Origin: Mycolicibacterium sp. CBMA 234
GTDB lineage: Bacteria; Actinomycetota; Actinomycetes; Mycobacteriales; Mycobacteriaceae
Assembly: GCF_009729415.1 (NCBI RefSeq)
Contig: NZ_MPKW01000011.1
Coordinates: forward strand, 103,417-167,416
Length of the DNA: 64,000 nucleotides
Direction: 5' to 3'
Shown one piece after another: positions 39,203 through 48,242 of this stretch. The notes below the pieces were generated by a model that did not search any database, was not told the DNA's origin, and saw only the letters and a list, made by a program, of their open reading frames with translations. Made by a program: the position numbers and the translations under genes. Position 1 is the stretch's first letter, and each line of letters opens with the position of its first letter.

Positions 39203-40251
39203 GACCCAACTACCCGTTCAATTGCTGGTATGTGGCTGCGCTCAGCGACGAGGTCGGCCAGGGCCTACTGGCCCGCCGCCTACTGGACAAGCCGGTCATC
39301 TTGTACCGCAAGGCCTCTGGCGAAGTTGTCGCCATGGAGGACCGCTGTGTCCACCGCGCTTTCCCCCTCTCGGAGGGCTGCCTCGACGGCGATCGCGTGG
39401 TCTGCGGCTACCACGGCTTCAAATACGATCCAGACGGCACCCTGGTCGAGGTGCCGTCGCAGGAGAACGTTCCGCCGGGCGCGGGTATCCGGACGTACCC
39501 GATCTACGAGACAGCACCGTTCGTCTGGATCTGGCTCGGCGAGCCGGGTGCAGCAGCGCTGCGCCCGCCGCCACGGGTGCCCTGGTACCTCGACGGTTCG
39601 GGCTGGGTCAGCACCACCGAGGTGCTGCGGGTAGAGGCGAATTTCCTTCTGCTGCACGAGCACTACCTGGATCTGACCGACGTCTTCGTCACGCACCCGG
39701 AGGTCGTGCCCCCGGATATCCAGACGCTGCCGCCCCTCAACGAGGTGGAAATATCCGAACGCTCGGTGGCCTACACCCGCATGACGCCACCGAGTCGCCT
39801 TGCCCCGTGGGAGTCGGCTATCACCGGCCTACCCGAGGAGTCGGTGGCCACCCGACGCGAGGAGGGTACGTTCGTGTCCCCCGCACTGCACACGCAGCAC
39901 TACGCCATCGAGGTTGACGGCGGAGACGCCTACGGGCTCTTGCGGATTCACGGATTCACACCCGAATCGCCCGGCGCTACGCACGTCTTCCTCCAGATGG
40001 CCCGTAACTACGCCAACGACGAGGACACCATCACCGAGTACCTCCGCATCATGTTCCACGAATGGGCGGCACGCGACACCAAGGTGCTCGAGACGATTCA
40101 GCGGCAACTAGAAGAACCGGGGGCACGTCGGCGTGACATCAACGTCAAGGCCGATCGGGCCGCAATCCGGGCCCGCCGCATCGTCATGGACATGGTCGAC
40201 GACGAAACCGGCCGATTCGCGCTGCACCGAATTCTGACCGCGTCCGACTGA
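39199..40251 (+). CDS. Rieske non-haem iron oxygenase (VanA-like), altered iron site
   Basis: 350-aa oxygenase component of the VanA / phthalate-oxygenase type. The Rieske [2Fe-2S] ligands are C50, H52, C69 and H72 (CVH...CGYH). In the catalytic domain the usual D-x2-H-x4-H reads D158-L-T-D161-VFVT-H166, so Asp stands in place of the first iron-binding His; D158, the bridging Asp, is kept. Members hydroxylate or demethylate aromatics and other rings. The ATG overlaps the reductase stop (ATGA), implying that the reductase serves it. Activity of the altered site is unknown. Confidence 0.9.
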   Translation: MRPNYPFNCWYVAALSDEVGQGLLARRLLDKPVILYRKASGEVVAMEDRCVHRAFPLSEGCLDGDRVVCGYHGFKYDPDGTLVEVPSQENVPPGAGIRTYPIYETAPFVWIWLGEPGAAALRPPPRVPWYLDGSGWVSTTEVLRVEANFLLLHEHYLDLTDVFVTHPEVVPPDIQTLPPLNEVEISERSVAYTRMTPPSRLAPWESAITGLPEESVATRREEGTFVSPALHTQHYAIEVDGGDAYGLLRIHGFTPESPGATHVFLQMARNYANDEDTITEYLRIMFHEWAARDTKVLETIQRQLEEPGARRRDINVKADRAAIRARRIVMDMVDDETGRFALHRILTASD

Positions 40252-40352
40252 CGGACCGGGCACACCCAATCACCGCCAATCACAACGGGACTGGCGGAAA
40301 CCTTCGCACCGGGCGGTCCTTGGCATGCGAGGGGCCCACCTAAGGAGAGCGC

Positions 40353-42071
40353 ATGTCCACCAACACCGACTATGACGTCATCGTCGTCGGCTCCGGATTC
40401 GGCGGTAGCGTCACCGCCCTGCGGCTGACAGAAAAGGGATACCGCGTGGGTGTCCTGGAAGCCGGCCGCCGATTCGCTGACGACCAGTTCCCGAAAACCA
40501 GTTGGGACGTCAGGAAATTCGTCTGGGCGCCCAAGCTGGGGTGCTAAGGAATTCAGCGCATCCATATGCTGCGGGACGTCGTCATCCTGGCCGGCGCGGG
40601 CGTCGGGGGCGGCTCGCTGAACTACGCCAACACCCTTTACAAACCACCGGCGACGTTCTTCAACGACCCGCAGTGGGCCCACATCACCGACTGGTCCGAC
40701 GAGCTGTCGCCGTTCTACGACCAGGCCCGGCGGATGCTCGGCGTGGTGATCAACCCGAGCATGACCCCGGCCGACGAGATCATGAAATCGGTCGCCGAGG
40801 ACATGGGGGTAGGTGACACGTTCGTCCAGACTCCGGTCGGGGTGTTCTTCGGTGAGCCCGGCAAGACGGTGGCCGACCCGTTCTTCGGTGGTGTGGGGCC
40901 GGACCGCACCGGATGCATCGAATGTGGCAGCTGTATGACCGGCTGCCGCTACGGCGCGAAGAACACCCTGCTGAAAAACTATCTCGGCCTCGCCGAGAAT
41001 GCCGGCGCCACAGTACATCCGCTGACCACCGTGGCCTCCGTGCGGCAGAGCCCGAGCGGGATTTGGGAAATCGACACGGTGCGCACGGGCCGGACCCTGC
41101 GCAAGAACCGTCGCACCTTCACCGCGCGGCACGTCGTCCTGGCTGCCGGCACCTGGGGCACCCAGAATCTGTTGCACAAGATGAAAGACACGGGCACCCT
41201 GCCCAAATTGTCCGACCAGCTCGGCGTGCTCACCCGCACCAACTCCGAATCCATCGTCGGCGCAATGAAATACAAGGTCGATCCGGCTTTGGATCTGACA
41301 CGCGGTGTGGCGATCACCTCCTCGTTCCATCCCACCAGTGACACGCACATCGAGTCGGTGCGCTACGGCAAAGGTTCCAACGCGATGGGACTACTGCAGA
41401 CCCTGATGACCGACGGCGGCGGCCGGTGGCCGCGCTGGCTGAAGTTCCTGGGGCTGGCGGCAGCGCATCCGCGCGCCCTGTTGCGGGTACTGACGGTCGA
41501 CCGCTGGAGCGAACGCACCGTGATCTCTCTGGTGATGCAGAACCTGGACAACTCGATCACCACATTCACCAAGCGCGGACTGCGCGGCCGGCACCTGTCG
41601 AGCAAGCAGGGACACGGCCAGCCCAACCCGACGTGGATCCCCGCCGGCAACGAAGCGACCCGCAAGGTCGCGGCGAAGATCGATGGCGTGACCGCCGGCA
41701 CCTGGGGCGAGCTGTTCAACATTCCGCTGACCGCGCACTTCCTCGGTGGCTGCGCCATCGGCTCAGACGGCGAGCACGCCGTCATCGACCCGTACCACCG
41801 GGTCTACGGCTACCCGACCCTGAGTGTCGTTGACGGATCAGCGGTTTCGGCGAACCTGGGCGTGAACCCGTCGCTGACCATCACCGCTCAGGCGGAACGT
41901 GCGGCCGCGATGTGGCCGAACAAGGGCGAAAGCGACGTGCGCCCCGCACAAGGCCAGCCGTACCGGCGGGTGGAGTCGATCGCCCCGGCCAAACCCGTTG
42001 TGCCGGAGGGAGCTCCGGGGGCGCTGCGGCTGTCGATCACTCCGATCTCACCAGGGGCGAACGACGCGTAA
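40353..42071 (+). pseudogene. ChoD-like GMC oxidase interrupted by an in-frame TAA
   Basis: Paralogue of choD (5065-6789). The reading frame runs 572 codons without any frameshift, but codon 65 (40545-40547) is TAA where ChoD has Tyr63 (GMYGIQRIH versus GC*GIQRIH). Everything else is intact: FAD motif [29 protein letters not shown], the CIECGSCMTGC cluster and GVNPSLTI. An ATG at 40566 could restart translation but would lose the FAD-binding N-terminus. A good aaggag site precedes 40353. It is the last gene of the P450/Rieske cluster. Options are a recent nonsense mutation, a sequencing error or readthrough. Confidence 0.85.
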
Positions 42072-42090
42072 CCGCGATTCCAACGGCACG

Positions 42091-42852
42091 TCACTCTACG
42101 AGCTTGGTCAGGCAGTACACCCGCTGCGGTGCCGTGAACACCATCGCCTTCGCCGCAGAAGCGCAAGCTGTTTCGTCGACGCTGCCGTCCAGACGCTTGG
42201 CCACCTTGAACACCCCGGTGTGAGAGTTCGCAATCGTCGGGGCCTGCGCGCAGTCGATATGCATGATGCTCTTGGCAGTGAGGTCCAGCGCGTAGCAGTC
42301 CCCCTGATGCAGATTCAGGGCGAAGCACAGGCTCTCGGCCTTGGGGTCATTCTGATTGCTGGTGGCGTAGAAGTACGGGCCGTCCTGCGGCTGTTTGCCG
42401 TCCGGGCACAGCCCCATCGATGTTTCGCCCGCCAATTCGTAAACAGCATCAGACGATTCGCAACTCGTCGAGGTGAAATGGAATTTCTCGAAGTCATCGG
42501 TGGTGACGCACTGTCCGGCTTTCAGGTCGCCGCCCGCGTTGACGCGGTGGCTTGCCTTGAGTACCGCATTCGAGACGCCACCGAGGACGAGCAGCAGCAC
42601 CACCACACCGACGATCCACATCCACGGCTTGATCCCGGAACGCCGCGGCGGCGGATACCCCGGCATGGGATTCAGAGGACCGTAGTACGGCGGCTGCTGA
42701 CCGGTCCACGGCTGTGGGTTCGGGGAGGGCCAGCCCGGCTGGGGCTGCCATGCCGGCTGCCCCTGCGGCGGACCCTGGTGGCCTTGGTTGGGCCCGGGCC
42801 AGGCGTCCGGTTGTTGAGCGCCCCACGGCCCGGACGGTGGTGGTTGGGTCAT
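42091..42852 (-). CDS. proline-rich single-pass membrane protein (LppU-like C-terminal domain)
   Basis: 253-aa protein. The N-terminal 70 residues are Pro/Gln/Gly/Trp-rich and cytoplasmic. A single membrane helix spans about 75-97 (PWMWIVGVVVLLLVLGGV), followed by an exported domain with six or more cysteines. That domain has the pattern GQCV...SCES...LCPDG...SLCFALNLHQGDCYAL...IDCAQAP, which resembles the LppU/septum-formation-type domain of actinobacteria; disulfides are likely. The function is unknown. It follows the SnoaL-like gene by 10 bp and ends the tsaD transcription unit. Confidence 0.75.
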   Translation of the reverse strand: MTQPPPSGPWGAQQPDAWPGPNQGHQGPPQGQPAWQPQPGWPSPNPQPWTGQQPPYYGPLNPMPGYPPPRRSGIKPWMWIVGVVVLLLVLGGVSNAVLKASHRVNAGGDLKAGQCVTTDDFEKFHFTSTSCESSDAVYELAGETSMGLCPDGKQPQDGPYFYATSNQNDPKAESLCFALNLHQGDCYALDLTAKSIMHIDCAQAPTIANSHTGVFKVAKRLDGSVDETACASAAKAMVFTAPQRVYCLTKLVE

Positions 42853-42862
42853 TGGCGGCCTC

Positions 42863-43303
42863 CTACAGCGAGAAGTACAGGTGGTCCGACACGTCGCCGA
42901 TCATCTGGACATCGGCGATGCGTTCGGTGAAGTACCAGCCGTTGTCGTCGCACGCGAACGAATCGGCGTAGCGGCCCACCACGATCGGCTGCAGCGCGAC
43001 CGTGTCGGTCTGCTGCACCACGCAGAACGTCGACCGGGCCCGGGCCGTCACGCCGTCCAGCTCGACGATCGGGTTGAGCACCAAATGCCGTGTGCGCGGC
43101 GTGTTTCCGGCGTCTGGGAACCGGCGGGTGGACTTGGCGAACAATGCCGCGATGGCGTCGGCACCGGCCACGCCCATGAAGTTGCCCCGACCCAACAGGT
43201 CGCCGACGCCTTCGAAGTCACCGGCGTCGATGAGTTCGGCGTAGCGGTACAGCAACTCGGTGATGGCCAGCTTGTCCGCAGCGGCGGCGAGTGCAGCGCT
43301 CAT
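42863..43303 (-). CDS. SnoaL-like NTF2-fold protein
   Basis: 146-aa small protein of the SnoaL_4 / bile-acid-dehydratase-like group: N-terminal helix [25 protein letters not shown], then the beta-cone ([41 protein letters not shown]). The reaction is unknown. The ATG overlaps the tsaD stop by 4 bp, so translation is coupled to the t6A genes although no functional link is evident. A second SnoaL-like gene lies at 16746. Confidence 0.82.
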   Translation of the reverse strand: MSAALAAAADKLAITELLYRYAELIDAGDFEGVGDLLGRGNFMGVAGADAIAALFAKSTRRFPDAGNTPRTRHLVLNPIVELDGVTARARSTFCVVQQTDTVALQPIVVGRYADSFACDDNGWYFTERIADVQMIGDVSDHLYFSL

Positions 43304-44334
43304 GCGACCTGCCCCTTCACCACCGGCAGCCCCGGATCACTCGGCGCATCGAGCGGCGACGGCTTGGCGCCCGCGGCGATCAGGTGCGCGGCGAACGACG
43401 CGATCATGGCCCCGTTGTCGGTGCACAACCGGGGGCGCGGCACGCGCAGCGTCAAACCTGCTTCAGCACAACGTTCTTCGGCAAGCTCCCGCAACCGCGA
43501 ATTGGCCGCCACCCCGCCGGCGATCAGCAGCGTCGAGACGCCGAGGTCAGTAGCCGCACGAACGGCCTTGCGGGTCAACACATCAGCGACAGCCTCCTGG
43601 AAACCGGCGGCCACGTCGGCATGCTTGGCATCCGGGTGTTTTTCCATATGCCGCGCCACGGCGGTCTTGAGGCCGGAAAAACTGAAGGCATACGGGTCAT
43701 CTCGTGGCCCGGTCATGCCGCGCGGGAATGCGATGGCGTTCGGGTCACCTTCACGGGCCAGCTCGTCGAGGGCCCGGCCACCTGGATAGCCCAGCCCCAG
43801 CAGCCGGGCCACCTTGTCGTACGCCTCCCCGGCCGCGTCGTCGACGGTGCTGCCCAGTTCTTCGATGGGCTCGCCCAGCGAGCGGACGTGCAGCAGATTG
43901 GTGTGGCCACCCGACACCAGCAGGCCGACACTCTCCGGCAGCGGACCGTGGTCGTAGACATCAGCGGCCAGGTGCCCGCCCAAATGGTTGACGCCATAGA
44001 ACGGCACGCCCCACGCCGCCGAATAGGCCTTGGCCGCAGCAACTCCCACCAACAGTGCGCCGGCCAGGCCGGGCCCGATAGTCGCCGCGACGATGTCCGG
44101 CCGCTCGATGCCGGCGGTGTCCAGTGCCCGGCGCATGGTGGGCCCCAAAGACTCCAGGTGCGCGCGGGACGCGATCTCCGGCACCACACCGCCGTACCGG
44201 GTGTGTTCGTCGACGCTGGAGGCGACCTCGTCAGCGAGCAAGGAAACGGAGACCCGACCATCCTCTCCCACGGCCAACTCGCAGATGCCGACTCCTGTTT
44301 CGTCACAGGAGCTTTCGATGGCGAGGATGATCAT
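43300..44334 (-). CDS. tsaD: tRNA N6-adenosine threonylcarbamoyltransferase
   Basis: Catalytic subunit of the complex that transfers threonylcarbamoyl to A37 of ANN-decoding tRNAs. 344 aa with the ASKHA fold: phosphate loop [11 protein letters not shown] at the start, [16 protein letters not shown] metal-binding segment, GGHTNLLHV and the ending [15 protein letters not shown]. tuberculosis gcp (Rv3419c) is the orthologue. The partners tsaB and tsaE are encoded just upstream in the same operon. The ATG overlaps rimI by 4 bp. Confidence 0.98.
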   Translation of the reverse strand: MIILAIESSCDETGVGICELAVGEDGRVSVSLLADEVASSVDEHTRYGGVVPEIASRAHLESLGPTMRRALDTAGIERPDIVAATIGPGLAGALLVGVAAAKAYSAAWGVPFYGVNHLGGHLAADVYDHGPLPESVGLLVSGGHTNLLHVRSLGEPIEELGSTVDDAAGEAYDKVARLLGLGYPGGRALDELAREGDPNAIAFPRGMTGPRDDPYAFSFSGLKTAVARHMEKHPDAKHADVAAGFQEAVADVLTRKAVRAATDLGVSTLLIAGGVAANSRLRELAEERCAEAGLTLRVPRPRLCTDNGAMIASFAAHLIAAGAKPSPLDAPSDPGLPVVKGQVA

Positions 44335-44783
44335 GACGCTTCCCTCCGCATGGTGTAGGCATCCGCACCACTGATGCGGTAATACCGTTTGCGCACACCC
44401 ATTTTCACAAAACCGACGCTCTCGTAGAGCCCGATCGCGGGCTCGTTGTCGGTGCGTACCTCAAGGAATACGGTGCCGCCGTCGGCGATGACCAACAGCC
44501 GGTCCAGCAGCTCCCGTCCGATGCCCCGACCCTGGTACGCCGGATCGACGCCGATGGTGTGAACTTCGTACTCAAACGGCGGTTTTCGGCCGAGCCTGCT
44601 GACCCCGGCATAGCCGACCAGGAGCCGGCCATCCCGCGCCGCCACATAGTGATTGTGGTCCGAGTCGAGTTCGCGGATGAATGCCACCGCGGGCCACGGG
44701 TCGTCACCGGGAAACAGGATCGCTTCCAGCTCCCCGCACCGGTCGGCGTCCCTGACGGTCAGTACTCCGTACTCGATACTCAC
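44331..44783 (-). CDS. rimI: ribosomal-protein-alanine N-acetyltransferase
   Basis: GNAT-family acetyltransferase of 150 aa. The acetyl-CoA loop is seen as [19 protein letters not shown] (Q/RxxGxG/A), and the C-terminal [13 protein letters not shown] motif is typical of RimI. It acetylates N-terminal Ala of ribosomal S18 in E. coli; the mycobacterial enzyme (Rv3420c) has wider specificity. The GTG at 44783 overlaps the tsaB stop by 4 bp (GTGA), which fixes the start. The frame is open much further upstream but only as the antisense-free shadow of tsaB. Confidence 0.95.
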   Translation of the reverse strand: MSIEYGVLTVRDADRCGELEAILFPGDDPWPAVAFIRELDSDHNHYVAARDGRLLVGYAGVSRLGRKPPFEYEVHTIGVDPAYQGRGIGRELLDRLLVIADGGTVFLEVRTDNEPAIGLYESVGFVKMGVRKRYYRISGADAYTMRREAS

Positions 44784-45403
44784 GCCAGCCCCCGCTCCGC
44801 AAGGGTTTTCGCGTCGGGACGGCGCAGGTACAGCGGCACCAACGCACCCGGCGGCTGGTCCCAGTCGGCGGCGGTCACCAACCCGGCCACCGTCGGGTAT
44901 TCCATCGCCAGCGAGGGCAGCGAGAAAAGCGCGGCCTGAGCCGCCGGACCGGTGACGGCACCGGAGTCCGCCGGGACGTCGGCCGCGGCGCTGACGGCCG
45001 GGCCGTCGACCCGCACCCCGTCGCGGTACCGCGCCCAATACACCTCACGCCGGCGTGCGTCGGTGACCACCAACAACTCCCCTGGCGTTCCGGGGGCAAT
45101 CGCGTCCAAGCTGCACACGCCGTACACAGGGATGCCGAGCGCGTGGCCGTATGCCGCGGCGGTCGCCATCCCTACCCGCAGTCCGGTGAACGGACCCGGC
45201 CCGCAACCGACGACCACCGCGGACAGATCAGCGAACGCGATGCCTGCATCCGCAACAGCGGCAACCACATTGGGCGTCAATTGCTCGGCGTGTGCATGAG
45301 CGTCGACGGTGATGCGTTCTGCCAGCACCTCGACACCGGTTGCGGTGCGCCGGGCCACGCCGGCGGTCACCGCGGGGGTCGACGTATCAATAGCCAGAAT
45401 CAT
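44780..45403 (-). CDS. tsaB: t6A synthesis protein TsaB
   Basis: 207-aa ASKHA-fold partner of TsaD. It starts MILAIDTSTPAVTAGV with the degenerate phosphate loop, has HAEQLTPNV and GCGPGPFTGLRVGMATA, the most conserved family signature. TsaB scaffolds the TsaD-TsaB-TsaE complex in the cytosol. The ATG at 45403 overlaps the tsaE stop by 4 bp. Equivalent to Rv3421c. Confidence 0.96.
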   Translation of the reverse strand: MILAIDTSTPAVTAGVARRTATGVEVLAERITVDAHAHAEQLTPNVVAAVADAGIAFADLSAVVVGCGPGPFTGLRVGMATAAAYGHALGIPVYGVCSLDAIAPGTPGELLVVTDARRREVYWARYRDGVRVDGPAVSAAADVPADSGAVTGPAAQAALFSLPSLAMEYPTVAGLVTAADWDQPPGALVPLYLRRPDAKTLAERGLA

Positions 45404-45897
45404 GCACGGCTCCAATGCCACACAGCGGTGCGTGCGTCGTCGTCGGCACGCTCCAATCGAATATCCAAGTGGCTGGCCGACAACCGCTCGGCCAGGCCTT
45501 CGCCCCATTCGACGACCACCACCGCGTCGTCGAGATCAGTGTCGAGATCGAGCGAGTCGAGCTCACCGAGCAGGTCGGTGCTACCCGTATCGAGCAGCCG
45601 GTACATGTCGACGTGCACCATCGCGGGCGCTCCGGCGCGCCGGGCGGGGTGTACCCGAGCCAACACATACGACGGCGATGTCACCGCGCCCTCGACGTCC
45701 ATACCCTCCGCAATACCCTTGGCCAGCATGGTTTTTCCCGCGCCGAGCGGACCGGTGAGCACGACGACGTCACCGACCCTCAGCTGGGCGCCGAACCGCG
45801 CGCCGAGGGCCCTGGTGTCGGCCTCCGTCGGCAGGTGGGCCGTGCCCTGCGAATCATCCATTGCTTGGTCCGTTGCTGGATCCATCGCTTCGGACAT
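45400..45897 (-). CDS. tsaE: t6A synthesis ATPase TsaE
   Basis: 165-aa P-loop ATPase that regenerates the TsaB-TsaD complex. Walker A is GPLGAGKT (residues 49-56). TSPSYVLARV and the Walker-B-like VHVDMYRL follow, then EWGEGLAERL, all standard for the family. The ATG at 45897 is chosen because ggaaagg lies 9-10 nt upstream; a GTG at 45915 is weaker. The start overlaps the 3' end of the hydrolase gene by 44 bp. Equivalent to Rv3422c. Confidence 0.95.
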   Translation of the reverse strand: MSEAMDPATDQAMDDSQGTAHLPTEADTRALGARFGAQLRVGDVVVLTGPLGAGKTMLAKGIAEGMDVEGAVTSPSYVLARVHPARRAGAPAMVHVDMYRLLDTGSTDLLGELDSLDLDTDLDDAVVVVEWGEGLAERLSASHLDIRLERADDDARTAVWHWSRA

Positions 45898-46981
45898 TGC
45901 GTCTTGCCTTTCCACGCAGGTGCCGGGTCAGAGCCACCAAGCGGGACGGGGTGGCGTGCTCGACGAAACGCTCCAGCGCCTCGTTGATCAATTCGGGTTG
46001 CTCCATGTGGACCATGTGTCCGGCGCCCTCGACAATCACCAGTTCGGACTTGGGCAACTGCCGGGCCATCGCCTCGGACTTGGCCAGTGGTGTCAGCAAA
46101 TCCTGGTCGCCGCAAGCGATTAGGGAAGGCACGGTCTGCAGCACTGGCAGCGCGCCCGCCTCGTCGTGGGTTTCGAGCGCATGCAGGAATCCCACCGTGG
46201 TCCGCACCGACGTGGCATGCATCATCTTCTCGGCATAGCGCGCCACCGACGGACTGACTGCAGCATCCCCGAACGACGCAGCCTTGAGCACCGGACCGAT
46301 GACCGCTTTAGCCGCGCCCCGACCCGCTGTCACCGCACCGGGTGCGAACCGCACCGCGACCTTGGCCGCTTCCAGTGCCGGGTTCTGTAGCACCTCTCCC
46401 AGCGGCGAGCGCGTAACCCCTTGTGCCGCAGAGGCGACGATAGCCACGCCGCACACTCGCGTCGGGTAGTTCTGCGGAAACTGGCGGGCGTGCGACAGCA
46501 CCGTCATGCCGCCCATCGAATGGCCGACCAGCACCACCGGACCGCGCGGAACCATCACCCGCAGCACCGATTCCAAATCCTGCCCCAGCTGCGGCACGGT
46601 GTACGAGTCCACCGGCCCGGCCGACGACCGGCCGTGGCCCCGCTGGTCGTAGAACACCATGCGGACCTGATCACCCCAGCGCTCGGCCAGCCGAGCCCGC
46701 TGAAAGTGGAAGGAGCCCATGCTGTTACAGAAACCGTGCGCGAACACCACCGTCAACCGGGCGTCTTTCGGACCGACCTCGCGCACTGCCAACGGGACGC
46801 CGTCGGTGGCCGTCACCACGCAACCGCGATCGGCGTCGAGCGCGGTGAAATCTTCACCGGCGTAAGGATCTTCGCCTGCCTGGCGGCGCAGCGAGCGGGC
46901 AACACTGATCCCGGCGACAGACCCGACCGCGGTGAGCCCGGCCATACCCGCCAGCCATCGGGCATTCTTGTTGTCGCTCAT
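45854..46981 (-). CDS. alpha/beta hydrolase
   Basis: 375-aa hydrolase. A short N-terminal hydrophobic segment (about 10-28, WLAGMAGLTAVGSVAGISVA) may anchor it to the membrane. The oxyanion region is FAHGFCNSM, the nucleophile elbow GHSMGG contains the catalytic Ser, and the acid/His part reads CGDQDLLTP and GAGHMVHMEQP. It resembles esterases/lipases or epoxide hydrolases; the substrate is unknown. It sits between alr and tsaE in a tightly packed operon (ATG 4 nt from the alr stop). Confidence 0.9.
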   Translation of the reverse strand: MSDNKNARWLAGMAGLTAVGSVAGISVARSLRRQAGEDPYAGEDFTALDADRGCVVTATDGVPLAVREVGPKDARLTVVFAHGFCNSMGSFHFQRARLAERWGDQVRMVFYDQRGHGRSSAGPVDSYTVPQLGQDLESVLRVMVPRGPVVLVGHSMGGMTVLSHARQFPQNYPTRVCGVAIVASAAQGVTRSPLGEVLQNPALEAAKVAVRFAPGAVTAGRGAAKAVIGPVLKAASFGDAAVSPSVARYAEKMMHATSVRTTVGFLHALETHDEAGALPVLQTVPSLIACGDQDLLTPLAKSEAMARQLPKSELVIVEGAGHMVHMEQPELINEALERFVEHATPSRLVALTRHLRGKARRNVRSDGSSNGPSNG

Positions 46982-46985
46982 GGAT

Positions 46986-48143
46986 TCAGCCTGTCGCCTC
47001 GCGATAGGTGCGGGTGACCCTGCCCCGTGGGCTGGTGACGATCTCGTAGTTGATGGTGCCGAGCAGTTCGGCCCAGTCAAGTGCGGTCGGTTCGCCGGCG
47101 GCACCTGAGCCGAACAGCACGGCCTCGTCCCCCACCTGAACGCCCGCGCCGTCAGGCCCGAGGTCAATGACGAACTGGTCCATACAGATTCGCCCGACAT
47201 TGCGGTACCGGGCGCCATTGATACTGACGTCGATACGCCCACTGAGACCGCGGAACACCCCGTCCGCATATCCCAGCGGGATCAGCCCGACGGTGGTGTC
47301 GCGATCAGCAATCCACGTGTGCCCGTAGGACACACCGTCCCCGGCCTTGATCGAACGCACCATGGCGACAGGGCATTTCAGCGTCATGACGGGCCGCAGA
47401 CCAAAATCGCCGAGTGCGGGTATCGGCGTGTGCCCGTACACCGCGATGCCCGGTCGCACCACGTCGAAGTGCAGATCGGGCCGGGTCAGGGCGGCAGGTG
47501 AGTTGGCCAGATGCGCCACTTCGAACCGCACCCCGGCGGCCAGGGCCTGTTCCCGCGCTGCGGTCAGCCGGGCAGCCTGGGTGTCGTTCATCGGATGCTG
47601 TGGGTCATCGCCGCAGGCAAGGTGGCTCATGATGCCGCGCGGCCGCACCGCACCGTCGGCCGTAGCCCGCGCCAGCGCCGTGAGCAAGCTGGGGTAGTCG
47701 GCAGGGCTGACGCCGTTGCGGCTCAGGCCGGTGTCCACCTTGACCGTGACGACCGCCGGCGCGCCCGTGCGTCGCACCGCGTCGAGTACGTCGTGGAACT
47801 GGCGCACCGAGGACACAGCCACCTGAATGTCGGCGGCCAACGCCGGACCGAAGTCGGTGCCGGGCAGGTTCAGCCAGGACAGCACCGGCGCCGTGATGCC
47901 GGCGCGGCGCAGGGCCAGCGCCTCAGTGATGTTCGTGACGCCAAGCTCGGCAGCCCCGGCCGCGATCGCGGCGCGGGCCACCTGCGGCGCGCCGTGGCCG
48001 TAACCATCGGCTTTGACCACGGCCATCACGGCCGCGCTGCCTGCGCTTTCCCGCAAAAGCCGCACGTTATGTGCGACGGCACCCAAGTCGACCAGCGCTT
48101 CTGCGCTCGGCTCGGGGGGCAGCGGAATCTGGGACTCAGTCAT
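46986..48143 (-). CDS. alr: alanine racemase
   Basis: PLP enzyme of 385 aa that makes D-alanine for peptidoglycan. The PLP lysine is K44 in [10 protein letters not shown]. The catalytic Tyr is in VSYGHTW and the phosphate-binding RPGIAVYGH segment is present, with the usual C-terminal beta domain ([15 protein letters not shown]). Target of D-cycloserine. The ATG at 48143 is preceded by ggaga; codons further upstream do not belong to the family. Equivalent to Rv3423c. First gene of the alr-hydrolase-tsaE-tsaB-rimI-tsaD operon. Confidence 0.98.
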   Translation of the reverse strand: MTESQIPLPPEPSAEALVDLGAVAHNVRLLRESAGSAAVMAVVKADGYGHGAPQVARAAIAAGAAELGVTNITEALALRRAGITAPVLSWLNLPGTDFGPALAADIQVAVSSVRQFHDVLDAVRRTGAPAVVTVKVDTGLSRNGVSPADYPSLLTALARATADGAVRPRGIMSHLACGDDPQHPMNDTQAARLTAAREQALAAGVRFEVAHLANSPAALTRPDLHFDVVRPGIAVYGHTPIPALGDFGLRPVMTLKCPVAMVRSIKAGDGVSYGHTWIADRDTTVGLIPLGYADGVFRGLSGRIDVSINGARYRNVGRICMDQFVIDLGPDGAGVQVGDEAVLFGSGAAGEPTALDWAELLGTINYEIVTSPRGRVTRTYREATG

Positions 48144-48180
48144 GTCGCGACGATTCTCCCAGACGCCCTCTGGTTCGCGC

Positions 48181-48237
48181 CGAGCGTGAGCTTGTGCACC
48201 AAATTTTCGAGCGATCTCGCACACAAGCTCACGTTCG
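48181..48237. terminator. hairpin between gadB and alr
   Basis: 16-nt arms (48181-48196 and 48222-48237) with one mismatch. It begins 6 bp past the gadB stop, so it probably terminates the nnrD-gadB transcript. The right side shares a 20-nt identical core with the hairpin at 51135. Confidence 0.7.
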
Positions 48238-48242
48238 ACGAG

